Positions 51,327 through 59,579 of a DNA stretch of 64,000 nt are shown piece after piece. The DNA comes from Actinomycetota bacterium (GTDB taxonomy: Bacteria > Actinomycetota > Nitriliruptoria > Nitriliruptorales > Nitriliruptoraceae): the NCBI GenBank assembly GCA_019347575.1, contig JAHWKY010000019.1, forward strand, positions 25,568 to 89,567, given 5' to 3'. The notes beneath the pieces were generated by a model. It ran no database searches. It was not told the origin of the DNA and saw nothing but the letters and a program-made list of their open reading frames with translations. The translations under genes were made by a program, and so were the position numbers. Numbering within the stretch: the first letter of the stretch is position 1; each line of letters opens with the position of its first letter.

Positions 51327-52151
51327 TCACAGTTGGTGAGCGTAGGTGTCGGTGCCCGGCACAGTCGGGATGAACGGGCCCTGCCACACGACGCGGCCGA
51401 GGCGCGACTCCTCCACAGTGGCGGGGTGGTCGGCGAAGGACTCCATCCACACGCCGGCGGGGTCGGCTTCCAGGAAGTGCAGGTGCAGCCACCGCCCCGC
51501 GACGTCGGCATCCTTGTCGACGTCCTTCGCGTCGACCAGCAGCGGGATGGCGGAGAAGCTCAGCGTCATCGCGATGGCCGAATCGCGCTGCAGCGCCGGC
51601 AGGCACTCCTCGCGGTACCAGCGGTCCACCTCGGCGCGACCACCCGATGCCTCACCGATGACGACCACCAGCCCGGTGAAGCGGTGGTCGAGAGCCAGAG
51701 CGGCTGGCACCGGATCGGGGTCGCGGTAGAGGGCCCAGTCGTGCTCGTACAGCAGGGTGTGGACGTGGTCGCGGTGGGGGAACATCCGGTCGTTGTCGTG
51801 CAGCCACTTGAACTGGCGGTAAGCCCACTGGTTCCACTCCTGGTGGTGGCCCTTCTCGACCCAGTAGAGCGACAGATAGCTGCCGGCCTTCGGGTCGTCC
51901 GAGACCGGCGAGTGCGGGGCGACGTGCCGTAGAGACTTGTACGGGGCGGGCGCGACCCAGCGCGCCCCGGCGAAGTTGTGCGCCCCGACCATGCATCCCG
52001 CGTAGAAGTGGTCGCGCTCGTACCAGCGGTTGTAGGCGACCTCCCAACCGGGGTGCGGCTCTACCAGTGTGAACAGGATGGACCCGAGCTCGACCGGACC
52101 GAGGCCGAGCCGATCGAGGTACTCCTCGGGTGTGGCGGGGAAGTCGGCCAT
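51327..52151 (-). CDS. Unknown protein with duplicated EthD-like (dimeric alpha/beta barrel) motif
   Basis: Protein of 274 aa, family not recognised with confidence. Two segments look alike: YNRWYERDHFYAGCM near residue 40 and VDRWYREECLPALQ near 177. Both resemble the WY-x-x-x-H motif of EthD/dimeric alpha-beta barrel proteins, suggesting an internal duplication. Many His, Trp and Tyr residues lie between (HHQEWNQWAYRQFKWLHDNDRMFPHRDHVH). ATG start at 52151. Lies between the FadD3-like and SnoaL-like genes in the same direction, so it may act on the same acids. Confidence 0.55.
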   Translation of the reverse strand: MADFPATPEEYLDRLGLGPVELGSILFTLVEPHPGWEVAYNRWYERDHFYAGCMVGAHNFAGARWVAPAPYKSLRHVAPHSPVSDDPKAGSYLSLYWVEKGHHQEWNQWAYRQFKWLHDNDRMFPHRDHVHTLLYEHDWALYRDPDPVPAALALDHRFTGLVVVIGEASGGRAEVDRWYREECLPALQRDSAIAMTLSFSAIPLLVDAKDVDKDADVAGRWLHLHFLEADPAGVWMESFADHPATVEESRLGRVVWQGPFIPTVPGTDTYAHQL

Positions 52152-52220
52152 GGGCGGGCTCTCCTCGGTTCGTGGTGCGCGGGGATCGGGGCGGCGCCAG
52201 GCGAGGCGCGGGTCGGGGCG

Positions 52221-53816
52221 TCAGCTGGCGAAGACGCGATCGCGCAGCTCGGTCTTCAGCACCTTGCCGCTGGCGTTGGTCGGCAGGGCGTCGACCACCT
52301 CGACGCGCCGGGGCACCTTGAAGTTGGCCATGCGGTCGCGGCTCCAGGCGATGACCTCGTCGGGATCGACGCTCGCGTCGTTCGCCGGGACGACGAACGC
52401 ACAACCCACCTCGCCGAGACGCTCGTCGGGGACCCCGACCACCGCCGCCTGGGCGATCGCAGGGTGGTCCAGGAGCGCCTGCTCGATCTCGGCGGGGTAG
52501 GCGTTGAAACCTCCGACGATGAACATGTCCTTGAGCCGGTCGGTGATCTTCAGGTACCCCCGCTCGTCCATCACCCCGATGTCACCGGTGTGCAGCCAAC
52601 CGTCGCGGATGGTCTCGGCGGTCCGCTGGGGGTCCTCGAAGTAGCCCTGCATGACGTTGTAGCCGCGGACGACCACCTCGCCCGGTTCACCGGCGGACAC
52701 CGCGTTGCCGTCCTGGTCCACCACTCGGACCTCGGTGTCAGGGATGGCGGTGCCGCAGGTGTTCGCGATGGTCTCGGCATCGTCGCCCTCGCGGCACATG
52801 CTCACGACGCCGGTCGCCTCGGTCAGTCCGTAGGCGGTCAGCACCACGTCGAAGCCGAGGTCGTCGGACATCTGGCGGATGAGCTGCACCGGCACCACCG
52901 CTGCCCCGGTGACCGCGAGGCGCAGGCTCGACAGGTCGTGCTTCTCGCGGTCGGGATGGTTGAGGATCATCTGGTACAGCGTCGGCGGGCCAGGCAGCAT
53001 CGTCACCCTCTCGACCTCGATGCGGGTCATGACGGTCGCCGGGTCGAACACGGCGTGCGGGATGGTCGTCGCGCCCCGCATGATCGCTGACACGAAGCCG
53101 GCCTTGTAGCCGAAGGTGTGGAAGAACGGGTTCACCACGAGGTAGCGGTCGCCGGGGCGCAAGCCCACCAGGCGGGACCACACCTCGAAGACGGTCAGGG
53201 TCTGCTGGTGGCTCGTCACGACGCCCTTCGGACGGCCCGTCGTCCCCGACGTGAAGATGATGTCGCTGGTGTCTTCGGGGCGGACCTCGTCCGCGCGCCG
53301 GAGGACGTCGTCGAGCGGCACGTCCTTGCCCCCCGCGAGGAAGGCGCTCCAGACCTGGGTGCCGTCCGTCGCGTCGCCGTCCGTGGCCGCGCCCCGCAGG
53401 ATGACCACGCGCTCGAAGCGGTCGAGGTCGACGTCCGCGTCCCGCAGGAGCTGCACGTAGTCGGTGTCGAGGAACCCTGAGACCGTGAGCAGGAAGCGCG
53501 CCCCGCTGGTGTCGAGGATGTAGCCGGCCTCGTGACCCTTGTAGCGGGTGTTGAGTGGCACGAGCACGCCTCCCGCGGTGAGCGCACCGAGCGCCGCGAC
53601 CATCCACTCGTGGCAGTTCGGTGCCCAGATCGCGACGCGGTCACCCCGCTCGAGCCCGGTGGCGAGGAAGGCCTTCGCGGCGACGACGACCTGCTCGTGC
53701 AGCTGGCGGAACGACCAGCGGATCGTGTCGTCGACGACCGCCTCCGCCTCGCCGTGACGCTCGGCCGCATCCCGGACCAGCGCCCCGATGGTCGTCAGCT
53801 CCAGCTCGGTGGCCAC
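52221..53816 (-). CDS. fadD3: FadD3-like acyl-CoA synthetase (HIP-CoA ligase candidate)
   Basis: AMP-forming ligase of 531 aa: IIFTSGTTGRPKGVVTSH, TAYGLTEATGVVSM, GWLHTGDIGVMDERGYLKITDR, FNAYPAEIEQALLDHP and ALPTNASGKVLKTELRDR. The N-terminal half (GDRVAIWAPNCHEWMVAALGALTAGGVLVPLNTRYKG, EAGYILDTSGARFLL) follows mycobacterial FadD3, which activates HIP, the propionate-bearing ring C/D remnant of sterols. GTG at 53816 with GGAGGG upstream; operator site 3 is 24 nt upstream. FadD3 identity is likely but not certain. Confidence 0.82.
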   Translation of the reverse strand: MATELELTTIGALVRDAAERHGEAEAVVDDTIRWSFRQLHEQVVVAAKAFLATGLERGDRVAIWAPNCHEWMVAALGALTAGGVLVPLNTRYKGHEAGYILDTSGARFLLTVSGFLDTDYVQLLRDADVDLDRFERVVILRGAATDGDATDGTQVWSAFLAGGKDVPLDDVLRRADEVRPEDTSDIIFTSGTTGRPKGVVTSHQQTLTVFEVWSRLVGLRPGDRYLVVNPFFHTFGYKAGFVSAIMRGATTIPHAVFDPATVMTRIEVERVTMLPGPPTLYQMILNHPDREKHDLSSLRLAVTGAAVVPVQLIRQMSDDLGFDVVLTAYGLTEATGVVSMCREGDDAETIANTCGTAIPDTEVRVVDQDGNAVSAGEPGEVVVRGYNVMQGYFEDPQRTAETIRDGWLHTGDIGVMDERGYLKITDRLKDMFIVGGFNAYPAEIEQALLDHPAIAQAAVVGVPDERLGEVGCAFVVPANDASVDPDEVIAWSRDRMANFKVPRRVEVVDALPTNASGKVLKTELRDRVFAS

Positions 53817-53839
53817 GGTCCCTCCGCCCCGTTCGGGTT

Positions 53840-53854
53840 CTGACGGGGCGTCAG
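53840..53854. promoter_or_regulatory. CTGAC-N5-GTCAG operator, site 3
   Basis: CTGAC-GGGGC-GTCAG, 24 nt upstream of the FadD3-like start. On the minus strand it is preceded by TAACCTGAC, the same junction seen at site 6. Confidence 0.75.
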
Positions 53855-53871
53855 GTTAGTGCCACCTCCGA

Positions 53872-53973
53872 GTGGGAGCAGTCCTGTGCAGCTACGCACA
53901 GGTTGGCTCCCACTCAGCGAGGCAGAGCCCAGTGGGAGCAGTCCTGTGCAGCTACGCACAGGTTGGCTCCCAC
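53872..53973. repeat. Palindromic repeat family IV, copies a and b
   Basis: Two identical 42-nt palindromes at 53872-53913 and 53932-53973 (period 60). Each begins GTGGGAGCAGTCCTGTGC and ends GCACAGGTTGGCTCCCAC, with inner loop AGCTAC. The second ends immediately before the stop codon of the DUF559 gene (53974-53976). Related to the three copies on the other side of that gene. Confidence 0.92.
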
Positions 53974-54870
53974 TCAGCGGGCAAGAGCAGCCCGGACCTC
54001 GGCGAGGAAGCCCTCCCAGTCGTTCTCGAACCGGTCCCAGTCGATACGCAGGACCGTCCAGCCGCTCAGCTGGTACGCGTTGGTCTTGCGGTTGTCGAGC
54101 TCGAGCTGTGAGCGCTCCGAGTGTGAGCCGTAACCATCGCACTCGATCGCCAAGCGCCGGGCAGCGAAGGTGATGTCCGGGTGCAAGACCCGCCCCGCCA
54201 CCGGGACCTCGACCGGGACCGTGTCCGGCGCCAGCCCCGCGTCGATGAGCCCACGGAAGACCGCATCGGTGAGGATCGAGTCGGCGTTCTCCGGAGCGAG
54301 CTCGGCGCAGAGTCTGATGAGGCGGTTCCGACCCGGGACGCGCAACACCTGCATCGCCCGCTGAGCCACGTCGGAGAGCTCGACCTTCCGACGCTGGCGG
54401 GCGTCGATGAGCAAGGCACGGAGCCGACGCTTCGGCAGCCGCCCCGCGAGGTCGAGGAACGCCCGCTGGACGGTCGTCACCCGTACGCCGTCGACCTCCT
54501 CGACGTCGAACGCTTCGAGGACCCGGCTGCGGATCACGCGCACGCCGGGCAGCTTCCTCCCTCTCCGGCCCCAGGGCACGATGATGGTCACGAACGGTGG
54601 CGGCTTGTCGATCACGCCCCACCACCACAACGCGGTCTCCCCGGCCAGGGCAGCGTCGCCACCAACGGCGAGCAGTGCCGCCCGGGTGCGGGTTCGTGCA
54701 TCATCGGGGACGCCGGGCGAGCGGATGACGCCGGGGAACGGGCGCGCCCAGCCCTCCTTCGCGACTCGTCGGTTGAGCGTGCTGCGGTCGAGGCCGCACG
54801 AGTCAGCCTGTCGGCAAGCGGCGACGCCGCCCTGCTCGTCGAGGAGCTCGATGAAATCCTTCCAACCCAT
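53974..54870 (-). CDS. AbiEi-type HTH protein with DUF559 (Vsr-like) nuclease domain
   Basis: Protein of 298 aa. Residues 10-50 are a winged helix-turn-helix (ACRQADSCGLDRSTLNRRVAKEG, then WARPFPGVI). Residues 55-170 are the AbiEi-type middle domain (AALLAVGGDAALAGETALWWWG, TVQRAFLDLAG). Residues 200-295 are DUF559 with LHPDITFAARRLAIECDGYGSH (Asp, Glu-x-Asp, His) and QLSGWTVLRIDWDRF. Full-length, unlike the related gene at 7478. ATG start at 54870. Flanked by five family IV palindromes (two at the 3' side, three at the 5' side). Related proteins are annotated as type IV toxin-antitoxin AbiEi components, but no partner toxin gene is here. Confidence 0.82.
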   Translation of the reverse strand: MGWKDFIELLDEQGGVAACRQADSCGLDRSTLNRRVAKEGWARPFPGVIRSPGVPDDARTRTRAALLAVGGDAALAGETALWWWGVIDKPPPFVTIIVPWGRRGRKLPGVRVIRSRVLEAFDVEEVDGVRVTTVQRAFLDLAGRLPKRRLRALLIDARQRRKVELSDVAQRAMQVLRVPGRNRLIRLCAELAPENADSILTDAVFRGLIDAGLAPDTVPVEVPVAGRVLHPDITFAARRLAIECDGYGSHSERSQLELDNRKTNAYQLSGWTVLRIDWDRFENDWEGFLAEVRAALAR

Positions 54871-55363
54871 GGCCGCAGCATGACCCTCGGCACCGCCCCG
54901 CGGTCAACGGCGTGCTCGCAGCCTGTGGACGACCGCAGCGGGAGCAGATCGAGGCACCTACGCACAGAACCGCTCCCACCGACCGACCCAACCCTCCAGC
55001 GGGAGCGGATCCGCGCACCAACGCACAGAACCGCTCCCACTGACCGACCCAACCCTCCAGCGGGAGCGGATCCGCGCACCAACGCACAGAACTGCTCCCA
55101 CTCGTTGGGGGCCGTCCCCCCTGCCGCTGACACCGCCGCCGCGCACGTTGAGGGGAGCAGCCATCCCGGCGCCTGGCGCAGACGACTGCTTCCGCGACTC
55201 AGGCGGATGTTTGCCAACGGCAGCATCTCGCCTCGGAACGAGCAGGAGGCGGACGGTCCGTCCCGAGCACGGCAGCCAAGACGCACAGCGGACCGGGACG
55301 CGCAGGAGTCCGCGCCTCCGGCGGAGAAGGCCTCTCACTGCATCGGCGGTGCGGGAGGCAGGG
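54871..55363. other. 493-bp spacer without a gene
   Basis: Between the divergent DUF559 and propeller genes. Bases 54938-55101 are three family IV palindromes; 55102-55363 contains no convincing gene, only short imperfect inverted repeats. The plus-strand promoter for the propeller gene should be near its 3' end. Confidence 0.7.
54938..55101. repeat. Palindromic repeat family IV, copies c, d, e
   Basis: Three 42-nt units at 54938-54979, 54999-55040 and 55060-55101 (period 61). They begin GCGGGAGC, contain ACGCACAG and end GCTCCCAC. The first is identical at about three quarters of positions to copies a and b across the gene; the last two differ by one base. Spacers read CGACCGACCCAACCCTCCA with a variable first base. 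Confidence 0.9.
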
Positions 55364-57010
55364 ATGCGCATGCGTGTGGTCGTCCTCATCGGGCTCTGTG
55401 CGACGGCGCTCCTGGCGTCGGCCCATCCGCCGGTAGCGTCAGAGCCGCCCTGCATGCCCGTCGTCGCTGAGCTGGACGAGGGGCTGCCGGCAGCCCGAGT
55501 CGTAGTCGGCTGCGTTGGTGGCACGACCACGCCCGGCGCGGCACCGGCTGCCGTGCCCGGCTGCGTGGCGCTCACGGTGGACGATCGCTGCGAGGCGTGG
55601 ACCTCGGAACGCTTCGACGGCCCCGGCGCGGGCGAGGACCGTGTCGGACCGGGGCTCTTCGCCGAGGATACGACGACGGTGAGCCCGGACGGGGCGACGG
55701 CGTACGTCGCGGTCACCAGCGATGCCGCCACCGGCACCGGCGTGGACTTCGACGCACTCGTCCTGGCCCACGACACCGGCGACGGCACGCTGCGCTGGGT
55801 CGGGCGCTACGCCGGCGACACCCTCCACGCGTACGCACGCGGGATGGAGGTCAGCGCGGACGGCCAGCGCCTGTACGCGCTGAGCACGCTGAACGACGGG
55901 TCGGGCAGCACCGGCGGGGCGGTCACGGCGTTCGACACCTCCGACGGGGCGCTGCTGTGGAGCCACAGGTTGGACTTCCGGCCGGAGGAGATCGAGCGTG
56001 TTGATGGCCCCACCGGCGACCGTCTGCTGATCAGCCTGCACCGCAAGGTCGACGAACAACGCAGCGCCATGGGTCTGTCGGCGCTGGACGTCTCCTCCAC
56101 CGGTGCCGCCCCGGCGTGGGAGCGACCGTGGCGGCCGTCCGCACCCTGGGGCACGACGGGGGGTCGGCTCGCCTCCAGCATCGACGGGACCCGGGTGTTC
56201 CTCGGTGGCGGTGAGAACGGTGACGACGGACTGCGGCGCAACTTCGGCACGGTCGCCTACGACACCGCTACGGGCGAGCAGCTGTGGGAGGCGCTCGAGC
56301 CGATGAGCGACCCCGACGGGTTCTTCAACAGCAACGGGGTGAGCGGGCTGGCTGTCGCTCCCGATGGCGGCAGCGTGTTCGCGGTCGGTTTCGATCCGGT
56401 CTCGAGCGGCTCGTTCACGACGGCGTCGACCTCGGCGATCGTGGTGTTCGCCTACGACGCGGCCACGGGTGAGCGGCGCTGGGAAACCTCGTACCTCGGC
56501 GACGACGGCGAGGGGTTCTACTTCAACCTGTTCGAGAACACCATCGACGTGTCGCCGGACAGCGCCTCGGTCGCGGTGGTCACCGAGGGCGGCCAGGAGC
56601 GACCCACGTACGCCGGCTCCACGACGGTGGTCTACGACGCGGCCTCAGGGGCGGTGCGCTGGGCCGTCCCCGACGGCGACCCACGGCCGCTCATCAGCAG
56701 CGGGTACGTCGGCTACTACCCCCAGATGACCTTCAGCGGCGACGGATCGAGCGTCGTGATCACCGAGCGGCGCGGCCAGCACAGCGCGATGAACAGCGTC
56801 ACGACCGCGTTCGCGACCGAGGACGGTTCGCGGCAGTGGGCTGCGCGCTACACCGTCGGCAGCACCTACCCGCGCGGTATCGAGGCCGTCGGCGATGATC
56901 GCGTGATCATCCCGACGGTCTCGCGGACGGTGCAGACCGGCTTCCCGGTGCCCAACCCCAACATCGACACGGTCGACGTGCTCACGCTGTCCTACGTGGT
57001 CGCCAGCTAG
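55364..57010 (+). CDS. Secreted PQQ-like beta-propeller protein
   Basis: Protein of 548 aa: Sec signal (MRMRVVVLIGLCATALLASA), a short Cys-containing segment, then about seven blades with the PQQ/WD-like ending. Examples are VLAHDTGDGTLRWVGRYAG, VTAFDTSDGALLWSHRL, VAYDTATGEQLWEAL, VFAYDAATGERRWETSYLG and VVYDAASGAVRWAV. It lacks the extra residues of PQQ dehydrogenases, so it is probably a binding scaffold. Exported. ATG at 55364 with GGGAGGCAGG upstream; a longer frame from 55148 has no signal peptide and is rejected. Confidence 0.8.
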   Translation: MRMRVVVLIGLCATALLASAHPPVASEPPCMPVVAELDEGLPAARVVVGCVGGTTTPGAAPAAVPGCVALTVDDRCEAWTSERFDGPGAGEDRVGPGLFAEDTTTVSPDGATAYVAVTSDAATGTGVDFDALVLAHDTGDGTLRWVGRYAGDTLHAYARGMEVSADGQRLYALSTLNDGSGSTGGAVTAFDTSDGALLWSHRLDFRPEEIERVDGPTGDRLLISLHRKVDEQRSAMGLSALDVSSTGAAPAWERPWRPSAPWGTTGGRLASSIDGTRVFLGGGENGDDGLRRNFGTVAYDTATGEQLWEALEPMSDPDGFFNSNGVSGLAVAPDGGSVFAVGFDPVSSGSFTTASTSAIVVFAYDAATGERRWETSYLGDDGEGFYFNLFENTIDVSPDSASVAVVTEGGQERPTYAGSTTVVYDAASGAVRWAVPDGDPRPLISSGYVGYYPQMTFSGDGSSVVITERRGQHSAMNSVTTAFATEDGSRQWAARYTVGSTYPRGIEAVGDDRVIIPTVSRTVQTGFPVPNPNIDTVDVLTLSYVVAS

Positions 57011-57114
57011 CCGGCGGTGCCGAGCGAGGCCGCTCCACGGACCGGCGCTCGGCGCGGATCGGGTCCGGTCCCGGAGTCGCCCACTACCTTGCAGCGCGTG
57101 GAGGTAGCGCGGCG

Positions 57115-58251
57115 GTGAAGGATCGGGCGGCGATCGTGGGGATCGGGGCGACGGCGTTCGCCAAGCACCTCGAACCGTCCGAGGAGGAGCTCGCCGTCAC
57201 CGCCATCGAGGTGGCGCTCGACGATGCCGGCATCGCCCCGCACGAGGTCGACGCGCTCTCCAGCTTCACCCTCGAGACCCACAACGAGGTGCAGATCGCC
57301 AAGAACCTCGGCTTCGGCGACATCACCTTCTTCAGCCAGGTCGGCTACGGGGGCGGGGCGGGATGCGCGACGGTCGGCCACCTCGCGATGGCTGTCGCGA
57401 CGGGTCAGGCGAAGGTCGGCGTGGCGTGGCGGTCTCGGAAGCGCGGCTCGGGGCCGCGGCCCTGGACCAACCCGTCCAGCTTGCGGACACCCGCACAGTG
57501 GACGCGGCCGTGGGGCCTGCTGCGCCCCGTCGACGAGGTCGCGATGCTGACGCGCCGCTACATCCACGAGTACGGAGCTAGCCGCGAGCACCTCGCGAAC
57601 GTCGCCATCGCCGCCCGCGAGCACGCGAACCGCAACCCCGCCGCCGTGATGCACGACCGCGCCATGACCCGTGACGACTACTTCGCCGCACGCATGATCA
57701 GCGAGCCGCTGTGCCTGTTCGACAACTGCCTCGAGACCGACGGGGCGCTGGCGGTGGTGGTCACCGCGGCCGATCGCGCGAAGGACCTGCCCCATCCTCC
57801 CGTCCACGTCCACGGCTTCGGTCAGGGACTGCCACCGCAGCACCACACGATGACCAACTTCTGGAACGACGACCCGCTGAAGGGACCGAGCTGGGCCGCA
57901 GCCAAGGCGCTGTGGCGCGACGCCGACTTCGGTCCCGACGACATCGACGTCGCCCAGCTCTACGACGCGTTCACGCCGCTCATCATCCTGTCGCTCGAGG
58001 GCTACGGCTTCTGCGGTCGCGGCGAGGGGGCCGCCTTCACCGAGGACGGGGCGCTCGGACGCGGCGGTCGCCTCCCCACGAACACGTCCGGCGGCGGACT
58101 GTCGGAGGCGTACGTCCACGGCATGAACCTCATCACCGAAGGCGTTCGCCAACTCCGGGGCACGTCGACCTCACAGGTCGAAGGCGCCGAGACCTGCATC
58201 GTCACCTCCGGCGAGGGTGTTCCCACGAGCGCCCTGCTGCTGCGGAGGTGA
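57115..58251 (+). CDS. Ltp-type thiolase-fold protein (Ltp2/3/4-like)
   Basis: Protein of 378 aa resembling the ltp2-like gene at 1927: AIVGIGATAFAKH, YGGGAGCATVGHLAMAVATG (Cys in the active loop), EPLCLFDNCLETDGALAVVV, DVAQLYDAFTPLIILSLEGYGFCGRGEG and NTSGGGLSEAYVHGMNLITEGVRQ. Likely an aldolase or acyltransferase acting with the DUF35 protein encoded 5 bp downstream. It could serve a second side-chain aldol cleavage. GTG start. Confidence 0.82.
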   Translation: MKDRAAIVGIGATAFAKHLEPSEEELAVTAIEVALDDAGIAPHEVDALSSFTLETHNEVQIAKNLGFGDITFFSQVGYGGGAGCATVGHLAMAVATGQAKVGVAWRSRKRGSGPRPWTNPSSLRTPAQWTRPWGLLRPVDEVAMLTRRYIHEYGASREHLANVAIAAREHANRNPAAVMHDRAMTRDDYFAARMISEPLCLFDNCLETDGALAVVVTAADRAKDLPHPPVHVHGFGQGLPPQHHTMTNFWNDDPLKGPSWAAAKALWRDADFGPDDIDVAQLYDAFTPLIILSLEGYGFCGRGEGAAFTEDGALGRGGRLPTNTSGGGLSEAYVHGMNLITEGVRQLRGTSTSQVEGAETCIVTSGEGVPTSALLLRR

Positions 58252-58256
58252 CGCCC

Positions 58257-58715
58257 GTGCCGGAGGCGCCGACGGACACGCCCGGAGGGCCCCAGCTGCT
58301 CGTGCCCGAGGTCGACGACGAGTCGGCCGGTTTCTGGGAGGCGACCGCCCGCGACGTGCTCGCCATCCAGGCGTGCGAGGCGTGCGGGGCGCTGCGACAC
58401 CCGCCCCGCCCGATGTGCCCCCACTGCAACTCGACCGACCGCGGGTGGCGGGAGGTGTCGGGGCGTGGAACTGTCTGGAGCTACGTCGTGGCGCACCCGC
58501 CGCTGCTGCCGACCTACGCCGCGCTCGCCCCGTACAACGTGATCGTCGTCGCGCTCGTCGAGGACCCGACCATCCGTCTCGTCGGCAACCTCGTCGTCGA
58601 GGAGGGCGGGGCGCCCGACGAGATCGATCCAGCCGGCATCGTCATCGGCGAGTCCGTCGAGGCCGTGTTCGAACGGCGGGGCGAGCTGCACCTGCCGCAG
58701 TGGGTCCGGGCGTGA
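58257..58715 (+). CDS. DUF35 OB-fold protein, partner of Ltp
   Basis: Protein of 152 aa: zinc ribbon ACEACGALRHPPRPMCPHCNS (four Cys) then an OB fold (GRGTVWSYVVAHPPLLPTYAALAPYNVIVVALVEDPTIRLVGNLV). DUF35 proteins stabilise Ltp-type aldolases and position the CoA substrate. GTG at 58257 with GGAGGT upstream; another GTG at 58248 overlaps the ltp stop. Tightly coupled on both sides. Unlike chsH2, no MaoC domain is fused, so a separate hydratase must supply its substrate. Confidence 0.85.
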   Translation: MPEAPTDTPGGPQLLVPEVDDESAGFWEATARDVLAIQACEACGALRHPPRPMCPHCNSTDRGWREVSGRGTVWSYVVAHPPLLPTYAALAPYNVIVVALVEDPTIRLVGNLVVEEGGAPDEIDPAGIVIGESVEAVFERRGELHLPQWVRA

Positions 58716-59503
58716 ACCCCGACGACGAGGCGATCGCCGCGTACACCGCCGAGTTCCGCGATGCGACCGGGTACGAGGACGTGCTCGACGCCTTCGCGTT
58801 CGGCGACTCACCCGAGATGGCCGAGAAGCTCGCACGGCTCGTCGTCGACGGTGACAAGCGGGCGACCGCCGGTTGGCTCGCCGACGAGGACGCTCACGAC
58901 CTGCCGGCACCGGGCCGTCACTGGATCGTGCTCGACGGCGACGGCCGTCCCGCCTGCGTCATCCGCACCGACGAGGTGGAGGTGGCACCGTTCGGGGCGG
59001 CCGATCCCGCGTTCGCGTGGGACGAAGGTGAGGGTGACCGCACGCTCGAGGACTGGCGCGACGCCCACCTGCGGTTCTTCACGCGGCGAGCCGAGACCGT
59101 CGGCATCCCGTTCGACGACGACCAGCCCGTGCTGTTCGAGCGCTTCAGCCTCGTCCGCCCCGAACCACCGCCCCGACCCGCGCTAGTCGACCGTGACGAC
59201 GTCACCGTGCGGCCCCTCCGCCCCGACGAGCGCCCGTGGCTGCGGACGCTCCTCGGCGACGGCGTCGCTGACGACGACGTGGTCGAAGCATCCGGAGGCT
59301 TCCCCGCCGACGCCTGCCCAGCCCTGCTCGCACGCGATCGCGGACGCACCGCTGGCGTCCTGGTGTTCCGTCCGTCACCGACGTCGACCACCGTCGTGAC
59401 GGCCGCGTTCCTCACCGACGCGCCCCGCGTCGAACACGCCCTGCACGATGCGCTGGGCATCCTGCGTGACCGCCACCGCTGGGGCGCTATCACCTCCGGC
59501 TGA
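58712..59503 (+). CDS. ASCH-domain protein with degenerate GNAT-like C-terminus
   Basis: Protein of 263 aa. Residues 20-150 are an ASCH domain (GDKRATAGWLADE, CVIRTDEVEVAPFGAADPAFAWDEGEGDRTLEDWRDAHLRFF), a PUA-like RNA- or nucleotide-binding fold. Residues 160-263 (DDVTVRPLRPDERPWLRTLLGDG, GRTAGVLVFRP) look like a shortened N-acetyltransferase domain lacking a clear acetyl-CoA loop. GTG overlaps the DUF35 stop (GTGA). Function unknown; overlap does not prove a metabolic link. Confidence 0.7.
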   Translation: MNPDDEAIAAYTAEFRDATGYEDVLDAFAFGDSPEMAEKLARLVVDGDKRATAGWLADEDAHDLPAPGRHWIVLDGDGRPACVIRTDEVEVAPFGAADPAFAWDEGEGDRTLEDWRDAHLRFFTRRAETVGIPFDDDQPVLFERFSLVRPEPPPRPALVDRDDVTVRPLRPDERPWLRTLLGDGVADDDVVEASGGFPADACPALLARDRGRTAGVLVFRPSPTSTTVVTAAFLTDAPRVEHALHDALGILRDRHRWGAITSG

Positions 59504-59579
59504 TCGTCCGACCGTGACGAAGGCGGGAACCCTGACCCGCCCCGCGGCGTCCCACGGGCTACACGCCTAGGGAGCCACG

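Noticed and set aside
53872..55101. Palindromes considered as CRISPR repeats or transposon ends
   Set aside because: Spacers are short and nearly the same; no transposase and no target duplication is visible. A REP-like role is a better fit.
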